Origin: CAIUGU01 sp963819685
Lineage (GTDB): Bacteria; Pseudomonadota; Gammaproteobacteria; Steroidobacterales; Steroidobacteraceae
Length of the DNA stretch: 64,000 nucleotides
Direction: 5' to 3'
Assembly (NCBI GenBank): GCA_963819685.1
Contig: CAWFXI010000004.1
Coordinates: forward strand, 1-64,000
Shown: piece after piece, positions 20,204 to 28,319 of the stretch
Layout: each line of letters starts with the position of its first letter
Numbering within the stretch: the first letter of the stretch is position 1
Position numbers and translations under genes: made by a program
The notes under the pieces: generated by a model
Told to the model about the DNA's origin: nothing
The model's input: the letters and a program-made list of their open reading frames with translations, nothing else
Databases searched by the model: none

Positions 20204-20932
20204 CTACCGGAGCGCCGGTGCAAAGAACTCAGCGCGGCCCGGTTCAAATGGATCACAGGACTGTGGGGACGCAGTGGTCCCGACATCAGCCCGGTAGTAA
20301 CGCGTCTCGTAAGAGTGCGGTCTTGCAAACACATCGGGATCGGTCCACGTGGACGTGACCGACAGGCGGCGCCCTCCATCGAGCAACCTGAATCGCTCCG
20401 CGAGTTGCGATTTCGGCGTCCGGTAACCGCCACCTGGAATGGCCGTAATGCCGAGTTCGGAGAAGCCTGTCGTATGCACGACCAGTTCATTCCCCTGCCA
20501 TTGAGCGACACTGTAACCGTTGATGGCAGCATCGAAATCGTCCGGGTCAGCACGCTCGATCCCGTCCGTGTAGAGATGCCGGACGAATGCCTGCATTTGC
20601 GGTGCGATGACCACTTCAACGCGTCCCTGAAGGATATTCAGCAGGGGTGCCTCCAGCATCATGAACGGCACGCCACCGAAGCGGCACCAGCGTCGGGATT
20701 CAACGTCCAGTCGACGCATCGCTTTGCTATTGCGCGCCGCCGCGGGCGTCAGCGATGCGTCGGGAACACTCAGACTGTCGTAGCGCAACTCCCATACACC
20801 TGAGAGGTCCGGAGTTTCCGCAGCCTTGCCCGACTCGGCTGACTGCGAAATGGGCGCCGCGCCGGCGAGCAGGTAACACAGAAAGGCACCTGCAAGCGCG
20901 GATGACCGCCAACGCCTCAATATCATTCTCAT
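20204..20932 (-). CDS. Secreted conserved protein of unknown function, type 2
   Basis: About 242 residues with a signal peptide (SSALAGAFLCYLLAGAAPIS). The mature part begins DLSGVWELRYDS and carries RRWCRFGGVPFMM, HLYTDG, QGNELVVHTTG, IPGGGYRTPKSQLAERFRLLDGG, TWTDPDVFARPHSYE and QSCDPFEPG. It belongs to the same family as the proteins at 18998, 23723 and 24576, and is closest to 24576 (RRWCHFIGMP, CDPF). It is first gene of the minus-strand operon 20932 to 18042. Motif B lies 36 bp upstream of its ATG. Two conserved Cys (WC and CD) could form a disulfide. No enzyme motif is recognised. Confidence 0.7.
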   Translation of the reverse strand: MRMILRRWRSSALAGAFLCYLLAGAAPISQSAESGKAAETPDLSGVWELRYDSLSVPDASLTPAAARNSKAMRRLDVESRRWCRFGGVPFMMLEAPLLNILQGRVEVVIAPQMQAFVRHLYTDGIERADPDDFDAAINGYSVAQWQGNELVVHTTGFSELGITAIPGGGYRTPKSQLAERFRLLDGGRRLSVTSTWTDPDVFARPHSYETRYYRADVGTTASPQSCDPFEPGRAEFFAPALR

Positions 20933-20967
20933 GATTTGAGCCTGCTCCCCCTGAATGTCAGAATTCT

Positions 20968-20981
20968 TGTAATCGATTACC
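20968..20981. promoter_or_regulatory. LacI-type operator, motif B
   Basis: TGTAATCGATTACC, containing the perfect 12-bp palindrome GTAATCGATTAC (20969-20980). It is 36 bp before the start of the minus-strand secreted-protein operon and resembles GalR/CcpA-type LacI-family operators. Confidence 0.7.
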
Positions 20982-21141
20982 AATATGCACAACAGTAGAA
21001 GGCTTGTCTATGCCTCTTGTGCAATTGGTTCTTCTGCTGCTTTGCACAAGGGCGCAGCGAGCACGAGTAAAGTCGAAGCGCTGGAATTGCTGTCCTGCTT
21101 CCGTAACCGGACCGAAAAGCAGCGCGCGGTGCTTCCGCCAA

Positions 21142-21155
21142 TGTTAGCGCTGTCA
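21142..21155. promoter_or_regulatory. LacI-type operator, motif A (weaker)
   Basis: TGTTAGCGCTGTCA. One half-site (GCTGTCA) is perfect and the other deviates by two bases. It lies 170 bp before the MFS start and 210 bp before the divergent operon. Confidence 0.5.
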
Positions 21156-21324
21156 TTGCCCATCCGCTAAACTGCAACGCCGCTCATCGCTGAGTGCGCA
21201 CAACAAAGTCATTGCGCGTGGCTGTGCGTGTGTCTGCTTGTGAGGGGTTGATCGCGTATCGCTTGCCTGACAGGAAGGAATTTCGGACTATCCCGCGGCT
21301 GAACAACAACTGAGATCCACAAGA

Positions 21325-22590
21325 ATGCAAAGTTCGATCAACAAGAGCGCCCTGTTCTGGGCGAGTTGCACGGCACTGCTCGTCACTTCACTTTCCTTTG
21401 GCATACGCGCGGGGATTCTTGCGCGCCTTGGCGTGCAGTTCGATCTGAATGCGTCAGAACTGGCGACGATCGCGGCGACCGCCTTCTGGGGATTTCCACT
21501 GGCGATCGTCATCGGCGGCTTCATTGTCGATATCATCGGCATGAAGAAACTGCTGGTGATGGCATTTCTGTTCCATCTGCTCGGTATCGTGCTCACCATT
21601 TTCGCTGGTGGATACTGGTCGCTGTTCTTCTCTACATTGCTTGTAGGCATCGCGAACGGCACCGTTGAAGCCGCCTGCAACGCACTCGTTACCGCGCTGT
21701 ATACGGACAACAAGACCACCAAACTCAACCACTTTCACCTGTGGTTTCCGGGCGGGATCGTCATCGGCACATTGCTTGTATTCCTGCTGGACAAGGCGGG
21801 TATCGGCTGGCAGATCCAGGTGGGACTGATGCTCATTCCGACACTGGCCTATGGGTACCTCTTCTCCAAGTTGGCCTTTCCCGTGACAGAACGCGTTGCC
21901 TCCGGGGTGTCAACCGCAGACATGTACAAGGCAGTAGTCACCCCGCTGTTCATCTTCATGTTCATCTGCATGTTTGGCACGGCGATTACTGAGCTGTTCA
22001 CGGGGCAATGGATTGACGTGCTCCTGCGCAGTGTCACCAGCAATGCGCTGCTGATCCTCACCATTACTACCGGAGTCATGGTCATCGGCCGGGCCTTTGC
22101 AGGGCCGGTAGTGCATCGCTTTGCGCCCCAGGGTGTACTGGTCATCTCGGCGGCGCTTGCCGCAACAGGGATATATCTCCTGGGGCATACGTCCGGCAAT
22201 GCGATATTTGCCGGCGCCCTCGTTTTCGGCATGGGCGTGTGCTACTTCTGGCCGACAATGCTGGGATTTGTGTCGGAATACATTCCGAAATCCGGCGCTC
22301 TGGGACTTAACCTGATGGGCGGCGCAGGGATGTTTGCCGTATCGGTCTACACGATTTTCATGGGCGGCAAGTATGACCAGCTGCTGGCTTCGCACCTGCC
22401 GGAGGGCGCCTCACTGAGTGAATTCAGGAATGCACCTTCAGGCAGCGAAATGGCAACCCAGCTGTTCGCGGCCCAGCGCTCGGCTGGCCCGGAAGTACTG
22501 AACCTGACGTTGGTCATTCCGATCGTATTGATCGTTGCCTTCGCGGGACTGGTGCTCTTCATGAGGGGCAAGCCGAAGCAGACGATTTGA
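21325..22590 (+). CDS. MFS sugar transporter
   Basis: 421 residues with about twelve hydrophobic segments and a central cytoplasmic loop: a major facilitator superfamily symporter. The first half carries NGTVEAACNALVTALYTDNKTTKLNHFHLWFPGGIVIGTL, which resembles the fucose-galactose-glucose:H+ symporter (FHS) signature of Asn/Glu in TM4 and LN..H..F downstream. A proton-coupled monosaccharide substrate is therefore likely. It is divergent from the secreted-protein operon behind operators A and B, suggesting induction with it. It would carry the end product of periplasmic processing into the cell. A hairpin overlaps its stop codon. Confidence 0.8.
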   Translation: MQSSINKSALFWASCTALLVTSLSFGIRAGILARLGVQFDLNASELATIAATAFWGFPLAIVIGGFIVDIIGMKKLLVMAFLFHLLGIVLTIFAGGYWSLFFSTLLVGIANGTVEAACNALVTALYTDNKTTKLNHFHLWFPGGIVIGTLLVFLLDKAGIGWQIQVGLMLIPTLAYGYLFSKLAFPVTERVASGVSTADMYKAVVTPLFIFMFICMFGTAITELFTGQWIDVLLRSVTSNALLILTITTGVMVIGRAFAGPVVHRFAPQGVLVISAALAATGIYLLGHTSGNAIFAGALVFGMGVCYFWPTMLGFVSEYIPKSGALGLNLMGGAGMFAVSVYTIFMGGKYDQLLASHLPEGASLSEFRNAPSGSEMATQLFAAQRSAGPEVLNLTLVIPIVLIVAFAGLVLFMRGKPKQTI

Positions 22591-22611
22591 GGGCGATGCA
22601 AAAGCGCCCTC
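22588..22611. terminator. Terminator-like hairpin between convergent units
   Basis: GAGGGCG (22589-22595) pairs with CGCCCTC (22605-22611) across a 9-nt loop and overlaps the MFS stop codon. It could serve both the MFS transcript and the convergent xyl remnant. No strong T-run follows. Confidence 0.4.
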
Positions 22612-22615
22612 GTCT

Positions 22616-23133
22616 TGAGCCATCGCCAGGGTCTTGAAGCGTTAGCCACCAACGCTTCGAACAATTCCTGTCGCCCGGACTGAGGTTGCGGATTGAGCTG
22701 CTGCTCGAGTGCGTAATCCGCGAGTGTCGCAAGGGTGAACGACCCCGCATCAATACGCTTGCCGAGGTCGCCCCGCCAGCCGGCATAGCGGTTGGCACGC
22801 AGTTCCGTCACTCGCCCCTGCTCGATAAGCGTCGCGGCCGCAACCAGTGCACGTGCCAGCGGGACGAAGCGGTTGATCGGCGGAATCCAGGAGGACGGCG
22901 CCATGCATCTGACCACTCAGTCCAATGCTGCGTACCTCGGCTCGGTCATCGCGGGGCAAGCTCTTGATCGCCTCGATGGTCGCGCGCCACCAGTCCTCGG
23001 GTGCCTGCTCTGACCATTGCGGGTGAGGACGCTGCGTGTGCAGCGATGCAGACGCTCTGCAGCGTACCGCATCGTTTTCGTCCAATACGGCAACCTTGAC
23101 AGCCGACGTTCCAAGATCGATCCCCAGGAACAC
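22616..23133 (-). pseudogene. xylB'-'xylA remnant: start of xylulokinase joined to end of xylose isomerase
   Basis: On the minus strand, 23133 to about 22865 encodes the N-terminus of xylulokinase: FLGIDLGTSAVKVAVLDE, QAPEDWWRATIEAIKSLP and IGLSGQMHGAVLLD. At about 22855-22868 it switches, in another frame, to the C-terminus of xylose isomerase: LARALVAAATLIEQGRV, RYAGWRGDLGKRI, LADYALEQQLNPQPQSGRQEL. In an intact operon xylB would be followed by xylA. Here the last four-fifths of xylB and first four-fifths of xylA are missing, as expected from one internal deletion. The junction is out of frame, so no fusion enzyme is made. Motif A lies 140 bp upstream, so the lost xylose genes may have belonged to the same regulon. 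Confidence 0.75.
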
Positions 23134-23273
23134 TTTTGTTTTCCTTCAACGACGTGCCCGCAACGACTTCATGGCGGGCGACGGAAAAGTGCTCTGGACT
23201 TGAGCGCGGCCGAAACTTGCCTGTACCTGCGAGTCGTTTGTACTGCTCGTGCACGAGTCAGTTCGCTACATAT

Positions 23274-23287
23274 TGACAGCGCTGTCG
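23274..23287. promoter_or_regulatory. LacI-type operator, motif A
   Basis: TGACAGCGCTGTCG, a palindrome perfect except for its last base. It lies 140 bp before the xylB remnant and 436 bp before the plus-strand secreted-protein operon. Confidence 0.6.
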
Positions 23288-23667
23288 TCGGCGCACAAGA
23301 TGCCGCGAATGCTTGGCCAGCCAGGCGAAGTCGGCCCGGCATCGGGGAGCGGACCATCAAGCAGTTGGCAAATGACTAATGCTGGCCCGCGTTGGAATGA
23401 AGTCGACTGACGGCCGGGCGGTGTATATCTCTGGCTGGAACCAGGGCGACACGTACTTTCCGCGAGACCTTGTCCCGAAGCCGTTTCAGACTGATGGCCT
23501 GTGGCAAGTATTCGATGCCAGTGCCAGGAAACCTGCAAGTGTGCAGTCCGCAGCGGCATTCTGAACGAGACATGAACATGATTGTCACGGGTGGATGCAT
23601 GTGGCGCCAGCAGTTACCTTGCAAAGGCTGGAGACATTTCGCTAAATTGCGATACCTCAAGCGATCA

Positions 23668-23681
23668 TGTAAACGATTCCA
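23668..23681. promoter_or_regulatory. LacI-type operator, motif B
   Basis: TGTAAACGATTCCA, 41 bp before the ATG of the secreted-protein operon at 23723. The spacing is nearly the same as for motif B at 20968 and its operon (36 bp), which supports both as real sites. Confidence 0.6.
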
Positions 23682-23722
23682 GCATGGCGCAAGTATCCAT
23701 GCGGTTTGCCCGGAGATCCAAC

Positions 23723-24571
23723 ATGAAATCTGACCGTCTGCGCCTGGTTAAGCATCCTGCAGCGCGGCATAGGCGACACTCGTGGGGAATCGGGCGAACT
23801 CTAACCGTCGTACCCGCTGCGGCTGTTGTGCTCGCGACTTCGATGTTTGGCAATGGCGCCGCGTTGCATGCCCAACAGCAGGCTGTGGCCATCCCGGATC
23901 TGACCGGTGCCTGGGTTCGTGTGGATACCTCCGGGTCGGGATCCTTTGACCAACTCGCATCGGGGTTTACGCCCGCCGTCTTGTTACCAGCAGCGGTAGA
24001 AGCCCGGGATGCCGCGATCAAGCGCGCAGCGGAGCGCAACAAGTGGGATCCGAATCGGCGCTACAAGGAAGGCGAGGCCTACATCGTCACGCCCGGCGAA
24101 TGTACGTTTCCCGGCGGCGTCGAACCCAATTCAGCCGCGTTCCACATCGTGCAGGGTCGAGACGAGGTGGTAATTGTGAGAGAGAACCCCGGTCTCGGCA
24201 GGAACATCTACATGGATGGTCGACCGCACCCGGACCTCAAACGCTTTCAGCCTACCGCATCGGGGCATTCAACGGGCCGTTATGAGGGTGGCGCACTCAT
24301 CATCGACACGATTGGCTTGAACGCGGGCACCGTTCCGGCGGGCGGCTATCGTACGCCAGAAACGCATCTGGTCGAGCGTTACAGTCTCTCCCCGGACGGC
24401 CAGCGCCTGACGATGCGCTACACGTTCACTGATCCAAAGGTCTATCAAAAGCCACACGCCTTCGAGATCGTGGCTGAGCGCGGGCTGCCACGGCAAATGG
24501 CGTTTGAGTGGTATTGCGACGCGAGTGATCCGCGGCAATCGCAGGGCGTCGCTCCGCCCAAACAGGAGTAG
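23723..24571 (+). CDS. Secreted conserved protein of unknown function, type 1
   Basis: About 282 residues. A basic N-terminus and hydrophobic segment (TVVPAAAVVLATSMFG) are followed by HAQQQAVAIPDLTGAWVRVDTSGSGSFDQL. It shares NIYMDGRPHPD, SGHSTGRYEGGALIIDTIG, AGGYRTPETHLVERYSL, FTDPKVYQKPHAFE, FEWYCDASDP and the end PPKQE with the protein at 18998. ATG 23723 has GGAGA seven bases upstream. It is first of a four-gene plus-strand operon: this protein, type 2, DUF6152, DUF1080. The conserved motifs GHS.G..EG and GGYRTPET suggest a real enzyme or binding family, not a structural filler, but no function is assigned. Confidence 0.72.
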   Translation: MKSDRLRLVKHPAARHRRHSWGIGRTLTVVPAAAVVLATSMFGNGAALHAQQQAVAIPDLTGAWVRVDTSGSGSFDQLASGFTPAVLLPAAVEARDAAIKRAAERNKWDPNRRYKEGEAYIVTPGECTFPGGVEPNSAAFHIVQGRDEVVIVRENPGLGRNIYMDGRPHPDLKRFQPTASGHSTGRYEGGALIIDTIGLNAGTVPAGGYRTPETHLVERYSLSPDGQRLTMRYTFTDPKVYQKPHAFEIVAERGLPRQMAFEWYCDASDPRQSQGVAPPKQE

Positions 24572-24575
24572 CTGC

Positions 24576-25340
24576 ATGCATCCGAAGAAGCCCAGCATGA
24601 ACAGTTTGCGCGCTTACGGCTCGCTGTTGGTCCCCGTCATCGCGGCGCTGGCTGGATGGGTCGTTGTGGCCTCTCAGGCGATTGCCCAGGATCGTCCCTT
24701 TGACCCGCACGACATCAGCGGATTCTGGGAACTCTCCTACGACAGTCGCAATGTGCCTGCCGCCGACCTGCAACCCTCCATTACCCCGGAAGTCATCGCG
24801 GAACGGGCTGCAAAGGACCTCAATGGCCGCCGGTGGTGTCATTTCATCGGCATGCCCGGCGCCATGGATTCACCAAGGCCCATCGATATTCGCCAGGCAC
24901 CTCACGAGGTCCTGATCAACTTCGAATGGCGGGCGACGCCGCGCCACATCTATCTCGATCGCAAGGAGAACGTTGCGACCGAGGAGTACGACCTCACCTC
25001 GACGGGCGACTCGATCGGGCACTGGGAGGGCGACACCTTCGTGGTCACCACGGTGGCAATCGACGGCAACAAGGGCCAGACGCTGCTCCCAGGCGGAGGG
25101 TTTCGCACGACGGAGTCTCGTCTCACGGAGCGTTTCCGCCTGCTGAAAAATGGTTCGGTGCTGCTCGTGACGTTCACATGGGAGGATGCCAAGGTGTTCC
25201 GCACCCCCCATACCTACGCTTACAGGTACACACGGGCACCAAAGTTCTATGAGGTCCAGCCACCGCTCGACTGTGACCCCTTTGACAAGGAACGCGTGGA
25301 TTTTCTGACGAACTCACCGGCCGGTGCGGGTGCGAAATAG
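24576..25340 (+). CDS. Secreted conserved protein of unknown function, type 2
   Basis: About 254 residues with a signal peptide (LLVPVIAALAGWVVVASQAIAQ). The mature part has DISGFWELSYDSRNVP, GRRWCHFIGMPGAMD, RHIYLDRKE, GDSIGHWEGDTFVVTTV, LPGGGFRTTESRLTERFRLLKNG, TWEDAKVFRTPHTYAYRY and LDCDPFDKERVDF. It is the closest match in the window to the protein at 20204. ATG 24576 has AGGAG (24564-24568) that overlaps the end of the upstream gene, so the two are translationally close. The type 1/type 2 pair occurs twice in the window, each time with DUF6152, suggesting the products act together in the periplasm. Confidence 0.72.
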   Translation: MHPKKPSMNSLRAYGSLLVPVIAALAGWVVVASQAIAQDRPFDPHDISGFWELSYDSRNVPAADLQPSITPEVIAERAAKDLNGRRWCHFIGMPGAMDSPRPIDIRQAPHEVLINFEWRATPRHIYLDRKENVATEEYDLTSTGDSIGHWEGDTFVVTTVAIDGNKGQTLLPGGGFRTTESRLTERFRLLKNGSVLLVTFTWEDAKVFRTPHTYAYRYTRAPKFYEVQPPLDCDPFDKERVDFLTNSPAGAGAK

Positions 25341-25386
25341 CATCTGACGTCTGCCCGGGCTGCTACAACCTGACGGAGTGAATGCA

Positions 25387-25797
25387 ATGCGAATCAACCT
25401 CTCTCGATGGATAGCGCCCATCGTCATGGCAGGAGCAGTGACCGTTCCTGCGCTGGCACATCACTCGTTCGCCATGTTTGACATGACAAAAGACATCACG
25501 ATCAAGGGCACGGTAGTCGAATACAACTTCGCGAACCCGCATGTGCACGTTGTCGTGCGAATACCGGAAGCGCAGGGCACCGACCCGGCCATGGTCGGTC
25601 TGTGGGATTTCGAATGCGCCGGGGGCACGTCCATCATGGTTCGACAAGGGTGGACGAAGATCACGCTGAAGGCCGGCGATCCCATTCACGCAGTCATACA
25701 TCCCCTCAAGGACGGCAACAAAGGCGGAGCACTCTTCTACATCATCAAGGAAGACGGTTCGCGCTTGTACACCGACATCGCGAGACCCAAGGAATAG
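25387..25797 (+). CDS. DUF6152 family secreted protein
   Basis: 136 residues with a signal peptide ending VPALA. The mature start HHSFAMFDMTKDITIKGTVVEYNFANPHVHVVV is the DUF6152 signature, followed by WDFECAGGTSIMVRQGWTKITLKAGDPIHAVIHPLKDGNKG and YTDIARPKE. It is a close paralogue of the protein at 19802. ATG 25387 was chosen over GTG 25378 because ACGGAG lies eight bases before it. It is third in the plus-strand operon and ends four bases before the DUF1080 gene. Confidence 0.82.
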   Translation: MRINLSRWIAPIVMAGAVTVPALAHHSFAMFDMTKDITIKGTVVEYNFANPHVHVVVRIPEAQGTDPAMVGLWDFECAGGTSIMVRQGWTKITLKAGDPIHAVIHPLKDGNKGGALFYIIKEDGSRLYTDIARPKE

Positions 25798-25800
25798 CGG

Positions 25801-26637
25801 GTGGCCAGGATCATGAATCGCAGGGATTTCATGCGCTTTGTCGGCGCCGCAGCCCTGGCAAACGGAGCAGCTGCATTCCCCGCTTTCGGACAGAGCATGC
25901 CGGCAGGTGCCGGGCCATGGGTATCGCTGTTCAATGGCAAGAACCTCGATGGCTGGGATTTCTTTCAGCAAGGCATTGGATTCAAGGACACCACTAACGC
26001 GGTGACCGTACACGACGGCATGATCCACATGCTGGGCCCCCAGCATACGGGTGGCGACGCGCCGGGATTCGGCCATATCGTCACGCCACGGGAGTACGGT
26101 AACTATCACCTGCGTGTCGAGTACAAGTTTGGCGAAAAGCGCTTTGAGCCCCGCCTGCTGGCCAAGCGTAATTCCGGGCTGCTGTATCACACATTCCCGG
26201 AACGGGATCGCGTCTGGCCGAATTCCGTCGAGTTCCAGTTCGAGGAGAGCGACGTGGGCGATGCGATCCTGATGAACACTCGCTGCTGGCCCGGTGCGAA
26301 TCTCGGCGGCACACCTGCGTGGCCCAGGCAGGGCGGAGTCGCTCCCCGCACCACGTTTACGATAGCCGAGCCTCGTCTGCCCATTGAGCGACAGCACCTG
26401 TACAAGAACGGCAACTTCGAGAAGCTCGGCGACTGGAACACGATCGAATTGATCGCAATTGAGGACCGGTCGGCACACTTGGTCAACGGCCGCATCGTCA
26501 ATTCACTTTACGAAATCGTGGGTCAGGACGTCAACGACCGAAACGTATATCGTCCGCTGACGAAAGGCCGACTCGCGCTCGAGCTCGAGGGTGCCGAGGT
26601 CTTCTTCCGCAAGGTCGAGATCAGATTATTCAGTTGA
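25801..26637 (+). CDS. Tat-exported DUF1080 (3-keto-disaccharide hydrolase family) protein
   Basis: About 278 residues with a Tat signal (NRRDFMRFVGAAALANGAAA). A concanavalin-like beta-sandwich of the DUF1080 family follows: WVSLFNGKNLDGWDFF at the start, YGNYHLRVEYKFGE, KRNSGLLYHT, VWPNSVEFQFEE, a loop with cysteine CWPGANLGG, WNTIELIAIEDRSAHLVNGRIVN, and GRLALELEGAEVFFRKVEIR. Characterised family members cleave 3-keto-glycosides after C3 oxidation (known from Bacteroides). GTG 25801 has AAGGA seven bases upstream; ATG 25813 is the alternative. It ends directly against the convergent PQQ dehydrogenase, with no gap between stops. Confidence 0.85.
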   Translation: MARIMNRRDFMRFVGAAALANGAAAFPAFGQSMPAGAGPWVSLFNGKNLDGWDFFQQGIGFKDTTNAVTVHDGMIHMLGPQHTGGDAPGFGHIVTPREYGNYHLRVEYKFGEKRFEPRLLAKRNSGLLYHTFPERDRVWPNSVEFQFEESDVGDAILMNTRCWPGANLGGTPAWPRQGGVAPRTTFTIAEPRLPIERQHLYKNGNFEKLGDWNTIELIAIEDRSAHLVNGRIVNSLYEIVGQDVNDRNVYRPLTKGRLALELEGAEVFFRKVEIRLFS

Positions 26638-28319
26638 TCATTGCGGCAGCGCGTACGCATAAAGCGTGTCGTCTGCGGCAAACACGAAATACTGCTTTCC
26701 GCCCATCAAATAAGTAATCGGGGTATTCGAGACTCTCGCTGGCAGGGTCGCGTGCCATAACTGCCTGCCGTTCTCCGGATTGTAGGCAACCATAAACCCG
26801 CCCGGTCCGCCTGCAGGCGCGCCGAGAAAACCAGCTTCCCGGCGGTGCCGAGCAGCGCCCCGACCTGATGCGGTCGCGGCGGGGTCCATTCGCTCCCCGC
26901 GTAGTTGTGAATCCATTTCGCCTTGCCTGTCTTGATGTCGATGGCTCGCAACGACATGTCGTAGCCACCGACTGCCTGCGCCTGATGTCCTCTTCCCCCG
27001 GTCACCGGGTCGGGCGTGCCGTACGTATAGTGGATATCGAAACCCTGCATCGCGTTCAGATACAACAGGCCCGTCTCCGGAAGATAGGCCGGTGCAGCCC
27101 AGTTCTGCACACCGCCGTTGCTTGGGGAAATCAATGCTCCGCCATTCTGGTCGAGCTTGGCCGGATTGCGGATCGGCTGTCCTTTTTCATTGAACCCCAG
27201 GGACCAGTTGACGGACTCGGCGTACTGCGATGAAACGAGGTGCTCACCGGTGACTCTGTCGAGGAGGAAATACATGCCATTGCGCGTCGCCTGCGCAACC
27301 ACCTTGCGCCTCTTGCCGTCAATCGTGGTATCGATCAGCACCGGCACCTGATTGGCATCGAAGTCCCAGGCTTCATTCGGCGAGGTCTGGTAGTACCAGA
27401 CCATCTTGCCCGTATCCGGATTGATGGCGACGATGGAGCAGGAATAGAGGTTGTCGCCCTTGCGCAGCTCTGGTGCGTAAACCGGATTTGGATTGCCGGT
27501 CGGAAGGTAAAGCAGGTTCAGTTCAGGGTCGTACGTGACAGGTTGCCACGTCATGCCACCGCCATGTTCCCTCGCGAAATCGCTCGGCCAGGTATCGGCA
27601 CCGGGCTCTCCCTTACGGGGTGTCGTGAACCATTTCCAGATCAACTCGCCCGTCTCGGGGTTCCGGGCCTCCAGCCAGCCCGGGACATCGAGCGCATCAC
27701 CCGAAACGCCGACGATCAGCTTGTCCTTCACGACGACGGGGGCGGGTGACGCGTAGTAATTCAGTCGAACGTCGCCGATCTGCTTGTGCCAGCGTTCCTT
27801 GCCGGTCCTGGCGTCGAGTGACACGAGGTGACCGTCCGGCGTGCCGAAGAAGAGCCAATCGCCGTACATCGCCATGCCACGATTGCCGATGTATTCGCCA
27901 CCGGAGGTCTTCCAGAAGTAATGCCAGATCTCGCGCCCCGTGCGGGCGTCCACAGCCCAGGCGTGATCAGGGATGGAGAAATAAAGAATCTCGTTGACGA
28001 ACAGGGGGGTCGCTTTCATCTGGCCACCCGACAGGGCTCCTCCACCGAGCTGGACGGCGACCGGCACGTCCACCGTTCCTCCGACAATCGCGCCCCGTGT
28101 CGCGGTGTTGAGGCGATACGCCCAGACCTGCTGCAGGTTCTTCACATTGCTCTGATTGACCTGCTTCAGCGGACTGTAGTGCTGGCCAGAATAGTCCCCG
28201 TGAAAGGTTGGCCATGAATCCACCGGCGGCTTGCCAATCAGGCTCACATCCAGCTGTGCGCTGGCCTTCCCTGCAACAAGGGATACCACGCAGGCGATCA
28301 TCCAGATTGACTTCTTCAT
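26638..28319 (-). CDS. PQQ-dependent dehydrogenase (beta-propeller), one frameshift near the end
   Basis: Periplasmic quinoprotein of about 560 residues with a signal peptide (IWMIACVVSLVAGKASA). Repeats of the eight-bladed propeller are seen: DSWPTFHGDYSGQHYSPLKQ, IPDHAWAVDARTGREIWHY, DGHLVSLDARTGKERWH, AINPDTGKMVWYYQTSPNEAWDFDANQVPVL (probable PQQ/metal and catalytic Asp region) and RAIDIKTGKAKW. A one-base loss near 26822 separates the last blade (GGPGGFMVAYNPENGRQLWHA ... YAYALPQ). The pair of adjacent cysteines found in many quinoprotein alcohol dehydrogenases is absent. The ATG overlaps the stop of the cytochrome c gene (ATGA), so the two are coupled. The substrate is probably a sugar or alcohol. 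Confidence 0.85.

Larger units (their letters stand above)
20933..21324. other. Divergent regulatory region between the secreted-protein operon and the MFS gene
   Basis: 392 bp without a credible gene. It holds motif B (20968-20981), motif A (21142-21155), and a perfect 9-bp inverted repeat, CTTGTGCAA (21016-21024) and TTGCACAAG (21042-21050), around a 17-nt loop. Both divergent transcripts must start here, so the sites could control both. Confidence 0.7.
23134..23722. other. Intergenic region with operators A and B; no gene assigned
   Basis: 589 bp between the xyl remnant and the secreted-protein operon. It contains motif A (23274-23287) and motif B (23668-23681). A 61-codon open frame at 23379-23564 (YISGWNQGDTYFPRDL ... 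GLWQVFDASA) has no start context I trust and no recognised family. It may be another leftover of the deletion. Confidence 0.5.

Noticed and set aside
23379..23564. Short open frame with YISGWNQGDTYFPRDL as a gene
   Set aside because: No convincing start or ribosome-binding site, no recognised family, and it sits beside a deletion scar; treated as an unassigned remnant.
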